From an uncultured bacterium (GTDB lineage: Bacteria; Verrucomicrobiota; Lentisphaeria; Victivallales; UBA1829): a stretch of DNA of 33,736 nucleotides. The stretch covers positions 1 to 33,736 of the forward strand of contig URKJ01000046.1 of NCBI GenBank assembly GCA_900548385.1, in the 5' to 3' direction. Position numbers and translations under genes: made by a program. This document shows, piece by piece, positions 7,601 to 15,524 of this stretch (the stretch's first letter is position 1; every line of letters starts with the position of its first letter). The notes beneath the pieces were generated by a model. It worked only from the letters and a program-made list of their open reading frames with translations, was not told where the DNA came from and did not search any database.

Positions 7601-8431
7601 CTTTCTCTGGCGGTCCGCACTCGGAGCGGCGCGAACCCGGATCAGCTGATTCTTGACAACCGGAATGCGGGAACGGTCCGGATCACGCCGCTGAAACGGT
7701 TTCTGTCCGCCGAACTGCGTACCCGGACCCTGAATCCGGAATGGATCGCCGCACAGCAGAAAGAGAACTATGCGGGCGCACGGATGATCGCACGGTCGGT
7801 GGACAATATCTGGGGATGGCAGGCTGTCACGCCGGAGAATATCTCTCCGGCACAGTGGAATGAACTGTATGACGTCTATCTGAAAGACCGTCACAACCTC
7901 GGACTCCGTGAATTCTTCCGGCGGGAAAACGCATGGGCGGAGCAGTCCATCTCAGCCCGGATGCTCGAAGCGGTCCGCAAAGAGTTCTGGAATGCGCCGC
8001 GGCAAATCCGCACGGAACTTGCCCGGAACTACGCTCAAAGCGTCATTGACAACGGAGTTGCCTGTTGCGATCACACCTGCAACAATCCGTTTCTGCATCA
8101 AATGGTAATCAGCCTGATCTCCGTTCCGGGAGTGATGACGCCGGAAAACGTCGCGAAATTCCGGCTGGCGGCGGAACGCGCCGCGGCGAAGGAGCTTTCC
8201 GAACAGATCCGTGAACGCCGCGCTCAACAGGCCGGACTGAAACAGACGCCGCAGCGGGAAAGCGCCCCGGAACGGAACCGGGAACTGCGTCCGGTCAAAG
8301 GCTACCGCATGAAGCAGGTGCGCGATGAAAAAACACAGTTGAGTTCCTCCGGCATACGCTGGCTTTCAATCCTCGCTTTGCTGCTTCTTGCAGGACTCTT
8401 TCTGGCGGGAACCATCCGGCGGGAACGGTGA
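4610..8431 (+). CDS. Exported, membrane-anchored CobN/HmuS-type metal chelatase large subunit
   Basis: 1273 residues, the usual length of the CobN/BchH class. An N-terminal signal peptide (ALPLFLLLLSAFLLSAAE) and a C-terminal helix (near 1250-1267, followed by RRER) place the bulk outside the cytoplasm, held by its tail. Class motifs include HLGRHGSQEWLPGK near residue 540, followed by GLSESCAPAVLGGDMPSLYPY, and SPAPGSYGVG near residue 915. Classical CobN inserts cobalt in the cytoplasm with the ATPase CobS and CobT; neither is in this window. The set DUF2162/ExbB/DUF2149/CobN instead matches hmu-type loci of Bacteroidota, where the CobN-like HmuS is reported to act on haem. Removal of iron from haem, or metal exchange on another tetrapyrrole, in the periplasm is the best inference. 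GGAGG (4601-4605) sits just before the ATG. The last 66 bases overlap the convergent mscS gene. Confidence 0.88.
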   Translation: MRALPLFLLLLSAFLLSAAERHVLYLPGESNAATAKRAFRKLALPPDIRFHLIPDASDRKRLQTEIARADLIVANGLIAEFREALLAHARLGKTKIYLLGTEHLRSRIPPELLRHSHFPMEKRVAEYRNTLSAHNQRNLIRYLVQKELDPSVTCEPPQTRPALGFVDPASGKTFPDWRAFRREHPEKPGLGRAVILFYAANNTPEELALMRPLADALERRGLEAVCAFGDEIRLIREQLLDEHGKSRFDIAIAFSFKFKAGLGDAMKDALAALDIPVINALKLYRQTSPEWENSAQGMNNFSVAFAMIAPEVSGLIEPSLLIGRRREESGIREHPMTANMEHLANRAAKWVTLRKKANPEKRVALFFYHPEGGKQSIGASYLNVPRSIVTIIRELRRNGYDSGGLETLDEKALAGRLTAGVRNVGSWAPGELDELLRAGDFVRLPFPQYRQWFAELPQAFQQSVIREWGEPEQSTVMTKDGAFIIPVLQRGNLAVLPEPMRGYLGDIGKLYHSKTLAPPHQYVAVYLYLRRIFRADAVIHLGRHGSQEWLPGKQLGLSESCAPAVLGGDMPSLYPYISDGIGEGILVKRRGAGVILSHLTPVLGKPGTQPAQRRISSLIREYQSADPNRKNAVFANLKNAVSAGILRDADIGELNAETLHQLQHYLEDLAQNALPFGLHSYGLSPGKAEIERFLELSGKTGKERETLRAGLAESGKDERDALLAGLSGRFIRPGLSGDPVRAPDSLPVGRNFHGFDPDRFPTRDAFERARKAADQLIASHRASHNGAYPGNTAIILWAGESVRTGGLNESILLHLIGMEPEWDQNGRVRTFRPVPASRLNRPRLDVTVTTSGAYRDQFAGLMAKLDAAQRAASKLTDTENFIAANTRKTAGELIRQGIPGAEAERLASRRLYSPAPGSYGVGVSRVAGASGVWESGREIAQVYLDRMSHGMNADGSFGEARSAFGVQLETVTSVLHSRSSTLYGVTDIDDMYQYLGGLSLAVRTRSGANPDQLILDNRNAGTVRITPLKRFLSAELRTRTLNPEWIAAQQKENYAGARMIARSVDNIWGWQAVTPENISPAQWNELYDVYLKDRHNLGLREFFRRENAWAEQSISARMLEAVRKEFWNAPRQIRTELARNYAQSVIDNGVACCDHTCNNPFLHQMVISLISVPGVMTPENVAKFRLAAERAAAKELSEQIRERRAQQAGLKQTPQRESAPERNRELRPVKGYRMKQVRDEKTQLSSSGIRWLSILALLLLAGLFLAGTIRRER

Positions 8432-9352
8432 TCCGGTCATATCTTCTTTTCCGCCGGGAAGCGCGTTGGCAAACGTAATGACCCGCTGCGGAAACGGAAT
8501 GCTCAGACCTTTCGATTCCAGCGCCTCTTTCAGCTGATACTTCAACCGCCAGTAAACTTCCCAGTAATGCTCGACCGACGCCCAGACCCGGACCTGCAGA
8601 ACCACCGAATTATCCGCCAGATCCTGCACCATGACTTCCGGTACCGGAGTCTTCAGCACCATTTCATCATTCATCACCAGTTCTTTCAGGATCGCGATCC
8701 CCCGGTCCAGCGGGTCCGAATAGGAAATACCGACCGTGATGTCCATGCGGCGCGTGCCGTTCCGGGTATAATTCCTGATCGGCTGTCCCAAGATCGCTCC
8801 GTTCGGAACGGAAACATACAATCCGTTCGCGGTACACAGAGTCGTGGTGAACAGTCCGATTTCCCGGACCGTTCCGCTGACCGAACTGCAATCGACGTAA
8901 TCCCCGATTGAGAACGGCCTCATGAACAGCAGGATGATACCGGCGGCAATATTGCCGAGCGTCTCTTTCAATGCAAGCCCGATCGCCAGTCCCGCCGCGC
9001 CAAGCACGGTAATCAAACTCGCCGTATTGACACCGAACAGATCCAGAACGATCAGAAAAGCCAGAAACGCGATCACATAACTGGCGATTTTGTCCAGAAC
9101 TTTCCGTCCGGCTTCATCCAGAACATGGATTTTCTGAGCCGACCGGGCGAACAGGGCGTGAGTCATACGGATACAGATCTTCGCAACCAGAATCACCGCC
9201 AGAGAAAGCACCAGTATCTTGCCGAAACGGATCAGATCATTCTGATAATTGTCCCAGACATATTGAAAGAATTCCCGGAACCGTCCCTGTTTGATCGTTT
9301 CGACCGCTTTTTGCGCCGTCTCCTCCAGAATCGGAGTCTGTTCAGTCTGCAT
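8366..9352 (-). CDS. mscS: Small-conductance mechanosensitive channel (MscS family)
   Basis: 328 residues from the ATG at 9352, chosen because GAAAGGG lies just upstream; a longer reading to 9397 has no ribosome site. The N terminus (to about residue 45) is soluble. Three hydrophobic segments follow, the last being the pore helix with alternating Gly/Ala (AAGLAIGLALKETLGNIAAG) and then the FSIGDYVDCSSVSGTVREIG beta domain found in all MscS proteins. The channel opens under membrane tension to release solutes during osmotic downshock. The C-terminal tail after RVITFANALPGG is short and hydrophilic, and its last 66 bases lie antisense to the end of the chelatase gene. The gene is monocistronic, divergent from rpsA. 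Confidence 0.92.
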   Translation of the reverse strand: MQTEQTPILEETAQKAVETIKQGRFREFFQYVWDNYQNDLIRFGKILVLSLAVILVAKICIRMTHALFARSAQKIHVLDEAGRKVLDKIASYVIAFLAFLIVLDLFGVNTASLITVLGAAGLAIGLALKETLGNIAAGIILLFMRPFSIGDYVDCSSVSGTVREIGLFTTTLCTANGLYVSVPNGAILGQPIRNYTRNGTRRMDITVGISYSDPLDRGIAILKELVMNDEMVLKTPVPEVMVQDLADNSVVLQVRVWASVEHYWEVYWRLKYQLKEALESKGLSIPFPQRVITFANALPGGKEDMTGSPFPPDGSRQKESCKKQQSED

Positions 9353-9388
9353 GGCTCTGCCCTTTCCGTATTGGTGACATATCCGGAT

Positions 9389-9416
9389 AATATACAATTA
9401 TTGTGCGTTTTTTCAA
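9389..9416 (-). promoter_or_regulatory. Promoter of mscS (minus strand)
   Basis: On the minus strand, TTGAAA (9416-9411) and TATATT (9394-9389) are separated by 16 bases. It is about 37 bases upstream of the mscS start and back-to-back with the rpsA promoter. Confidence 0.55.
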
Positions 9417-9426
9417 CAAGAGGAAC

Positions 9427-9455
9427 TTGACATTTCACATTTGGCGGGATAAATT
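9427..9455 (+). promoter_or_regulatory. Promoter of rpsA
   Basis: A consensus -35 box TTGACA (9427-9432) is followed after 17 bases by TAAATT (9450-9455). It lies 44 bases upstream of the S1 start, as expected for a strongly expressed ribosomal gene. Confidence 0.65.
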
Positions 9456-9498
9456 ACATTCTCTATATGTATTTGCGCAATCGGCGTAAAGGCATCGA

Positions 9499-11298
9499 AT
9501 GGTAAAATTCGTAAACAAACCAAAAGAAAAACAAGAAAAAATGAGCACAACAGCAGCAACTGCACCGAAAGAGATCAAGAGCTACGTCGATCTCAGCACA
9601 GACAACATCTCCATGGACGCTCTGCTCGCCAATGAGCAGAAGAGCGAATTCGTCGAGAATTCCATCGTCTCCGGAAAAATCGTCGAAAAGAGAAACGACG
9701 GCGCACTCGTAGACATCGGTTACAAAGCGGAAGGGTTCATCCCCGCGATCGAATTCCGCAACTGGGCGGATGTCAAGGTCGGTGACGAAGTGGATGTTTA
9801 TCTCGAAGAGATCGAAAACGAGAACAGCATGCCCGGCATCAGCCTCCAGAAGGCAAACTTCATCAAGTCCTGGAACAAGATCACCAGCGAATACGGTGAA
9901 GGCAGTGTGATCACCGGTCTGATGAAACACCGCGTCAAAGGCGGTATCATCATCGACCTCAACGGTGTTGAAGCGTTCCTTCCCGGCTCCCAGATCGACA
10001 TCGGTCCTGTCAAGAACATGGACGATTTCATCGGCAAGGAATACGAGTTCAAGATTCTCAAGATCAATCAGGATCGCAGAAACATCGTCGTTTCCCGCCG
10101 CGAGCTTCTCGAAGCATCCCGCAAGGATCGCCGCTCTCAGCTGCTGAAAGATATGGAAGTCAACCAGATCCGCAAGGGTGTCGTAAAGAACATCACCGAC
10201 TTCGGTGCCTTCATAGACCTCGGCGGTATCGACGGCCTCCTCCACATCACCGACATGTCCTGGGGACGGATCTCCCACCCGAACGAAATGCTCGAACTCG
10301 GACAGGAAATCGAAGTGATGATCCTCGACATCGACTACGACAAGGAGCGCGTCTCCCTCGGTCTCAAGCAGAAGACCAAGAACCCGTGGGACGAAGTCGA
10401 AGCCAAGTACCCGATCGGTTCCACCGTCAAAGGCAGAATCGTCAACATCATGCCGTACGGCGCGTTCGTCGAAATCGAACAGGGCGTCGAAGGCCTCATC
10501 CACGTCTCCGAAATGTCCTGGACCAAACGCGTCACCAAGGCCGGCGATATCGTCAGCGTCGGTGAGGAAGTCGAAGCCGTCGTTCTCGACATCGACAAGG
10601 AAGGCAAGAAGATCTCCCTCGGTCTCCGTCAGAAGACCCGCAATCCGTGGGAAGTTCTGGCTGAGAAGTACCCGGCGGGAAGCCGCATCAAAGGCAAAGT
10701 CCGCAACATGACCAGCTATGGCGCATTCGTCGAAATCGAAAACGACATCGACGGCATGATCCACGTCTCCGACATGTCCTGGACCCGCAAGATCAACAAC
10801 CCGAACGAAATGCTCAAAGTCGGCGACGAAGTCGAAGCCGTCATCCTTGACATTGATCCGCAGCAGCAGAGAATTTCTCTCGGCCTCAAGCAGATCGAAG
10901 AGGATCCCTGGGCGAACATCAACGAACTCTACAAGATCGGCGATGTCGTTTCCGGCAAAGTCACCAAGATCACCGCGTTCGGCGCGTTCATTGAACTGAC
11001 CCACAAGATTGACGGTCTCGTTCACATTTCCCAGATCAGCAAAGATCGCGTGGAAAAGGTCAAGGACAAGCTCGCTCTCGGTCAGGAAATTGAAGCCCGC
11101 GTCATCAAGATCGACCGCGATGAACGCCGTATCGGTCTCTCCATCAAGGCTCTTGACGAAGGATTCTCCGAAGAGGACCTCAAGGCGGCAAGCGAAGAAG
11201 TCTCCGCAGCTCTCAAGCCGGGTGAAGCTCTCGGCGATATGGGTCAGCTCATCGGCGACAGCCTCGACAGCCTTGACATCATGCAGAAAAACAAATAA
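9499..11298 (+). CDS. rpsA: 30S ribosomal protein S1 (six S1 domains)
   Basis: 599 residues. Six S1 RNA-binding repeats can be read. The first two are divergent (SGKIVEKRNDGALVDIGYKA and GLMKHRVKGGIIIDL). The last four have the canonical pattern of a turn plus GAF (VKNITDFGAFIDL, VNIMPYGAFVEI, VRNMTSYGAFVEI, VTKITAFGAFIEL), each followed by DGLLHITDMSW or a close variant. The protein brings mRNA to the 30S subunit during initiation. The ATG at 9499 has AAAGG seven bases upstream; an internal ATG at 9541 would give MSTTAATAPKE and is possible. Codon use is more biased than in neighbours (AAG, ATC, CTC preferred), as expected for high expression. Domains 4 and 5 are also close at DNA level. Confidence 0.97.
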   Translation: MVKFVNKPKEKQEKMSTTAATAPKEIKSYVDLSTDNISMDALLANEQKSEFVENSIVSGKIVEKRNDGALVDIGYKAEGFIPAIEFRNWADVKVGDEVDVYLEEIENENSMPGISLQKANFIKSWNKITSEYGEGSVITGLMKHRVKGGIIIDLNGVEAFLPGSQIDIGPVKNMDDFIGKEYEFKILKINQDRRNIVVSRRELLEASRKDRRSQLLKDMEVNQIRKGVVKNITDFGAFIDLGGIDGLLHITDMSWGRISHPNEMLELGQEIEVMILDIDYDKERVSLGLKQKTKNPWDEVEAKYPIGSTVKGRIVNIMPYGAFVEIEQGVEGLIHVSEMSWTKRVTKAGDIVSVGEEVEAVVLDIDKEGKKISLGLRQKTRNPWEVLAEKYPAGSRIKGKVRNMTSYGAFVEIENDIDGMIHVSDMSWTRKINNPNEMLKVGDEVEAVILDIDPQQQRISLGLKQIEEDPWANINELYKIGDVVSGKVTKITAFGAFIELTHKIDGLVHISQISKDRVEKVKDKLALGQEIEARVIKIDRDERRIGLSIKALDEGFSEEDLKAASEEVSAALKPGEALGDMGQLIGDSLDSLDIMQKNK

Positions 11299-11337
11299 CG
11301 TCGGTGAATTCGCGAAGCAACAGGGAATTTGGTTGTA

Positions 11338-12477
11338 ATGTCTGAAGAATTTACAGAATTGCAGTTGAATTTCGATTTCGCGGAAACCGATGATTCTCAA
11401 GTCCACGGCGGGCAGCAGATCGCTGCCCCCGTGGACAATTCTTTGATTGAGGACGAGGAAGACGAACAGGATCCGCCTTTTGATCCCGACGAAGAAACCG
11501 GGACGGTCGCTATGGACGGGACGGAAGAAGAGCCGTCCGCTGAAGAACCGGATCCCGAACCCGTTTCCATTCCGGAAACGAATCCTGCCGACGCCCCGCG
11601 CGTCGCTTATTCCGAATTTGCACGGCATGTTGTTGCACAGCCGCCTGTACCGGAATCCATTCCTGCCCCGGTTCCGGAACAGCCGCCTGCCGCAGCACCG
11701 TCTTCCGCTCCGCTCAGGCCCCGGACCACAACCGGACTTCTGCAGAAAGATCTTCAATGCGCCGCACTCGGCTGGCTTGCGACATTCCGTCCGACAGCCG
11801 CCGCAATCCGGGTTCCGACCCGTCTTGCGAAATTCCGCGCAGATGCCGCCGCATTCTGGTCCACGCCGAAGAAAAACCGTCTTCTCCAACCGGAAAAGAC
11901 AGTGCTGATCGAAGCCCGTCTGACCCGTACCTCCTGCTGGCCGGAATGTTCCGGCAGTGAAGAGATCGTTCCGGAACTCCGCCGGGAACAGGAGTACCGT
12001 CAGGAACTGGAAGCGGAAATCCGCCGCACGGAACCGCATCTTCTGGATTCCGATGTGCTGTTCCCGGAAATCGAGTACTGGAACTATGAGGGAACCCGGA
12101 ATCCGGCGTACCGGGAATCGCTCCGCCGCATCCGCTCCTATGAAAAAGCGCTTTACCGCGGCAGCCGGTTTGAACGGATCCGCCGGGCGGATGTCGCCAA
12201 CGAACTCTATCTGGCAGTCCCGGATGGACTGATCCATCCCGATGAACTGGCGGAAGGCTGGGGGTTGCTTTACATAGCCCGCAACCTTACCGTCAAAGTC
12301 GCCAAACCTGCAACATGGATCGACTGTCCGCAGGAGAACATGCTTCATCTTTCGCAGAATATCGCCGCGTCATCGCTGAACGATGTTCTGTTTGCACACG
12401 GAATCGGGCTCACATCCGGCGGACGGGTACAGTTTCACTGCCCGCCGCGCAGACGCAGGATACGTCCGCTGATCTGA
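11338..12477 (+). CDS. Acidic-tailed protein with possible MmcB-like PD-(D/E)XK domain
   Basis: 379 residues from the ATG at 11338; a TTG at 11329 would add three residues and has no well-spaced ribosome site. Residues 1-125 are low-complexity, rich in Asp, Glu and Pro, and probably disordered. The remainder has the layout of the MmcB group of putative nucleases: LQKDLQCAALGWLAT, then FRADAAAFW, then KTVLIEARLT, and later NELYLAVPDGLIHPDELAEG with WGLLYIARN. In PD-(D/E)XK enzymes the second acidic pair reads ExK; here it is EAR, with Arg in place of Lys, so catalysis is doubtful. MmcB-like proteins are linked to mutagenic DNA repair, but I cannot confirm family membership without a profile search. 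The gene starts 39 bases after rpsA with no terminator between, so it probably shares that transcript. Confidence 0.6.
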   Translation: MSEEFTELQLNFDFAETDDSQVHGGQQIAAPVDNSLIEDEEDEQDPPFDPDEETGTVAMDGTEEEPSAEEPDPEPVSIPETNPADAPRVAYSEFARHVVAQPPVPESIPAPVPEQPPAAAPSSAPLRPRTTTGLLQKDLQCAALGWLATFRPTAAAIRVPTRLAKFRADAAAFWSTPKKNRLLQPEKTVLIEARLTRTSCWPECSGSEEIVPELRREQEYRQELEAEIRRTEPHLLDSDVLFPEIEYWNYEGTRNPAYRESLRRIRSYEKALYRGSRFERIRRADVANELYLAVPDGLIHPDELAEGWGLLYIARNLTVKVAKPATWIDCPQENMLHLSQNIAASSLNDVLFAHGIGLTSGGRVQFHCPPRRRRIRPLI

Positions 12478-12520
12478 CGGAGAGCCGCATATCCGCGGCG
12501 GCAATCAAAAGAGGGTGTCA

Positions 12521-13633
12521 ATGATTCGCAGAATTCTGTATTGTTCCATAAAACTGGCCTGTCTGGCCGCCGGTCTGTTTCTGCTTCTCCCCCTGATCGA
12601 CGCCGCATCCACCGGACCGGAACAGCCCGATCTGACCGCCCTGCCCGATTATAATTATATGACGGAAGTCTGGAGTATGCTTCGGGAAAGCAGATTTCAG
12701 GCGGCGGGAGAACTGTGCGACGACATCATCCGTCACGATCTTCCCGGTGCGGAAGAGGCAAAAGCTGTTCAAAAACTCTGCGATGCGGAAATCTCCGGCG
12801 CGAAACAGCGTCTCTGCCGCGCCGCCAACGGTTTTGTAACCGGTTCCGGCAACTCCATAGAAGAAGCGGGCGGCGCCATCGTCTCCGACCTCATCATCTA
12901 CGGCGACATCCGTGATCTGGCATTGCAGGGATATTACAAAGTGACCGGCAGGGAAACCGATATTGTCATTGTCACCCTCTCGTCAATCGGACTTGCCACC
13001 GAACTGACATGCTGGGCGGACTGGATGCCTGCCATCGTAAAAGCCTTCCGCAAAGCCGGTGCGCTGACGGAGCCGTTCACCCGTTCTCTGATGGAGACGA
13101 TGCGCAGAATCGCCAAAAACGGGAAAACCGACCTTGCCGCACGCACGCTGTTCACGGATTTCTCCACGCTGATCCGCACCAACTCCTTCCCCCGGAGCGC
13201 CTATCTTCTGCGCTATGTCGACACCCCGAACGACCTTGCGGTCTATGCCCGTGCGGCGGAAAAGTCACGCTCTCTTCCGTATCTCATTCTCAAAAGCGGC
13301 GGAGAAAACGGCGCCGTTCTGCTGCGTCAGTACAGCGCCAGCAAAACCGGACTCCGCATTCTGCGTCTCTGCGCCCGCAAAGGTCCGGCAGGCGTGCACT
13401 GGCTCCGCTCTTATGTCCCGTACCGCCCGATGAAATGGGGTGCCCATATTGCAAAAACGGTCTATCTGAATCATGCGTACCAGTTTCTGTTCCATGCGGC
13501 AAAAGCGTCCGGCGGAATGATCCGCATTCTGCTTTGGGCGACAGGAATCCTTCTGATCCTGATCGGGCTTTCCACCGGACGGGATCTCTGGAAACTCTTC
13601 CGCCGGCGTACTTCACCGGAAACACAGTCATGA
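12521..13633 (+). CDS. Unknown protein with N- and C-terminal membrane helices
   Basis: 370 residues from the ATG at 12521, which follows GAGGG at 12511-12515; a GTG at 12515 is the alternative. I do not recognise the family. It has an N-terminal hydrophobic segment (ACLAAGLFLLLPLIDAAS) that could be a signal peptide or an anchor, about 300 helical residues, and a C-terminal helix (ILLWATGILLILIGL) before a basic tail. A stretch near residues 150-160 (TDIVIVTLSSIGLATELT) is moderately hydrophobic and may dip into the membrane. It overlaps the downstream binding-protein gene by ATGA, so the two are coupled, which hints at a shared envelope role. No catalytic motif is visible. Confidence 0.75.
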   Translation: MIRRILYCSIKLACLAAGLFLLLPLIDAASTGPEQPDLTALPDYNYMTEVWSMLRESRFQAAGELCDDIIRHDLPGAEEAKAVQKLCDAEISGAKQRLCRAANGFVTGSGNSIEEAGGAIVSDLIIYGDIRDLALQGYYKVTGRETDIVIVTLSSIGLATELTCWADWMPAIVKAFRKAGALTEPFTRSLMETMRRIAKNGKTDLAARTLFTDFSTLIRTNSFPRSAYLLRYVDTPNDLAVYARAAEKSRSLPYLILKSGGENGAVLLRQYSASKTGLRILRLCARKGPAGVHWLRSYVPYRPMKWGAHIAKTVYLNHAYQFLFHAAKASGGMIRILLWATGILLILIGLSTGRDLWKLFRRRTSPETQS

Positions 13634-14541
13634 GCTCCGGCATCTTCCTGTCCGTTCTTCTTGTTCTTTCGATGGTCTGCGCCGGAGCGGAACGGCTGTC
13701 CGTGACCGATGCATTCGGAGTGACCCGGAACGTGACCGTTCATCCCGGACGGACCGTCATCTGTTATCCCTCCCTGCTGGAAATCTGGGTGGATTGCGGC
13801 GGGCTTCCGGTCGGCATTCACACACCGCAAAAATCCGAAATACTGCCGCCGCAGACGGAAAAACTTCCGACCGTCGGCAGTTACATGCACCCGAATCCGG
13901 AAGCGATCGTCCAGCTGAAACCGGATCTGGTCATCCTCAGCGGCATGACCGGACGGCACCGTCATCTCGGCGATCTGCTGCGGAATGCGGGAATCGAAGT
14001 GCTTCATCTGAAATATGACAATTATTCCGATTACCGGAAACTCTCCACCCTGTTCACCCGGCTTCTTGGCAAGCGGCAGGATTCCGGGATCCCGGCGCAG
14101 GTCATACGGGAAGTCCGCACGGTCGTCGAACGCTGTCACGCCCGCAAGGGACCGACGTTTCTTGCGCTGTTCTTCAACGGCTCGGAATTCCGGGCGGAAA
14201 CCGATCAGGCGCACGCGGCATACATCCTCTCGTCACTGGGCGGACGCAACATCGTAAACGGCTCAAACAGCCTGGTCCGGTCCTACCGGACGGCATACAG
14301 CCGCGAAGAAATGATGGTGAAGGATCCCGACTGCATTTTTCTGATCCCCGCGGCAAAATCGGACGCGCTGAACCGTGAAGCGATACGGAAATTCCGGAAC
14401 GATCCGGCTTTGCAGCAGTTGAAAGCCGTGCGGAAGAACCGCCTGCATGTTCTTCCGCCGGAACTGTTTCAGTATAAGCCCAACAAACGCTTTCCCGATG
14501 CGTTCCGCCTTGCGGAGCGTCTGCTGTATCCGGAACCGTGA
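13630..14541 (+). CDS. Orphan periplasmic binding protein, BtuF/FepB (class III) type
   Basis: 303 residues from the ATG at 13630 that overlaps the previous stop; a longer in-frame reading from 13009 runs through the neighbouring gene and is spurious. The signal peptide is SGIFLSVLLVLSMVCAGA. The mature part opens with LSVTDAFGVTRNVTV and continues with the PNPEAIVQLKPDLVILSG segment that is characteristic of binding proteins for cobalamin, haem and ferric siderophores. A long linking helix (about 150-170) precedes the second lobe, as in this class. No permease or ATPase gene is near, so it either serves a transporter elsewhere or acts alone. Its stop (TGA) abuts the convergent radical SAM stop. 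The ligand is unknown; a corrinoid, haem or iron chelate would fit the chelatase locus 5 kb upstream. Confidence 0.85.
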   Translation: MSSGIFLSVLLVLSMVCAGAERLSVTDAFGVTRNVTVHPGRTVICYPSLLEIWVDCGGLPVGIHTPQKSEILPPQTEKLPTVGSYMHPNPEAIVQLKPDLVILSGMTGRHRHLGDLLRNAGIEVLHLKYDNYSDYRKLSTLFTRLLGKRQDSGIPAQVIREVRTVVERCHARKGPTFLALFFNGSEFRAETDQAHAAYILSSLGGRNIVNGSNSLVRSYRTAYSREEMMVKDPDCIFLIPAAKSDALNREAIRKFRNDPALQQLKAVRKNRLHVLPPELFQYKPNKRFPDAFRLAERLLYPEP

Positions 14542-15504
14542 TTATTTCTTTTCCGCCCGGTAATAGATCCCCCGCGGTCCCTGCTCGCTGGTGATGAGTT
14601 CCGCTTTCTCCATCCGGCGCAGATGCGTTTCCAGATTCGCCTTCCGGAAACCGAGCGAACGGACAAGATCCTCCGCCGTGCACGGACGCGAAGCACAAGT
14701 CGCAATGATCCGGTCGTTATACTCTTCCGTGGAAAGCTCTTTTGACTCGCTGCGCTTTGCGGCACGTCCGCCGACACACTCCACCGGAATCCCCGATTCA
14801 CCGATAATTTCCGCCATCCGCGCCAGTTTTTCCGGAGACGGGATGCCGACATTGTGTTCCGTTCCCGGACGGTCCAGCGTATTCAGCTGCACTTTATCCG
14901 GATTGATCCGCCGCACAAGCGCCAGAAAACGCTTTGCGGATTCCTCCGAATCATTAATCCCCTCGGCGATGAAGAGTTCCAGCCACATCCGGGCGCGGGA
15001 AAGTTTCCGGAACTCCGCGATTCCGTCCGCAATCTCCCGGATCGAAAGACCTTCCGCGGGACGGTTTACTTTCCGGAACTCCTCCTCATCGGAACCGTCA
15101 AGCGACGGCACGATCAAATCGACAGGCGCGCATTCCCGCCGCACCTCCGGATCAGTCAGCGATGACGCATTGGTCAGCAGGCAGACCTTGACTTGCGGAT
15201 AATTCTTTTTGATATGAGCGATGATGGTTCCGATTCCGGAATGCAGAGTCGGCTCTCCGGTCCCCGAAAACGTAATGTAGTCGATATTCGGATGCCGGTC
15301 AAGAGCGGCGTCGATCTGCTCCAGCGCGCGGGCGGTCGGAAAATACTCTTTCCGCACGGTGGTCAGATCCGTCGTTTTTCCACACTCGCAGTAAATGCAG
15401 TCCATGGAACAGGTTTTGAACGGAACAAGGTCCATGCCGAGCGAAATGCCGAGCCGCCGTGACGGTATCGGTCCGAAAATGCAGGTCTGTTTGACAGAAT
15501 TCAT
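14542..15504 (-). CDS. COG0731-type radical SAM protein with C-terminal winged helix
   Basis: 320 residues. The start is set by GGGAGG upstream of the ATG at 15504. The N terminus reads FGPIPSRRLGISLGMDLVPF, followed by the cluster-binding CSMDCIYC (C-x3-C-x2-C) that holds the 4Fe-4S centre, and FSGTGEPTLH, the segment near the SAM-binding site in this family. The last 75 residues look like a winged-helix module (DRIIATCASRPCTAEDLVRS), which is common in this subgroup. It is related to the wyosine-type oxidoreductases, but bacterial substrates are not established. It is convergent and exactly adjacent to the binding-protein gene and divergent from wecA. Confidence 0.88.
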   Translation of the reverse strand: MNSVKQTCIFGPIPSRRLGISLGMDLVPFKTCSMDCIYCECGKTTDLTTVRKEYFPTARALEQIDAALDRHPNIDYITFSGTGEPTLHSGIGTIIAHIKKNYPQVKVCLLTNASSLTDPEVRRECAPVDLIVPSLDGSDEEEFRKVNRPAEGLSIREIADGIAEFRKLSRARMWLELFIAEGINDSEESAKRFLALVRRINPDKVQLNTLDRPGTEHNVGIPSPEKLARMAEIIGESGIPVECVGGRAAKRSESKELSTEEYNDRIIATCASRPCTAEDLVRSLGFRKANLETHLRRMEKAELITSEQGPRGIYYRAEKK

Positions 15505-15524
15505 AAGAATCTCCCTCCCATACG

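Noticed and set aside
6029..7894. 621-codon minus-strand frame inside the chelatase gene
   Set aside because: It mirrors a real CobN-type coding sequence and has no recognisable domain.
9463..12348. 961-codon open frame on the minus strand opposite rpsA and the next gene
   Set aside because: It is antisense to a certain S1 gene; the Asp/Val/Phe-rich repeats mirror the S1 repeats and biased codons. No promoter or ribosome site belongs to it.
13009..13629. Upstream extension of the binding-protein frame
   Set aside because: It runs through the gene at 12521-13633 in another frame; the signal peptide and ATGA overlap fix the start at 13630.
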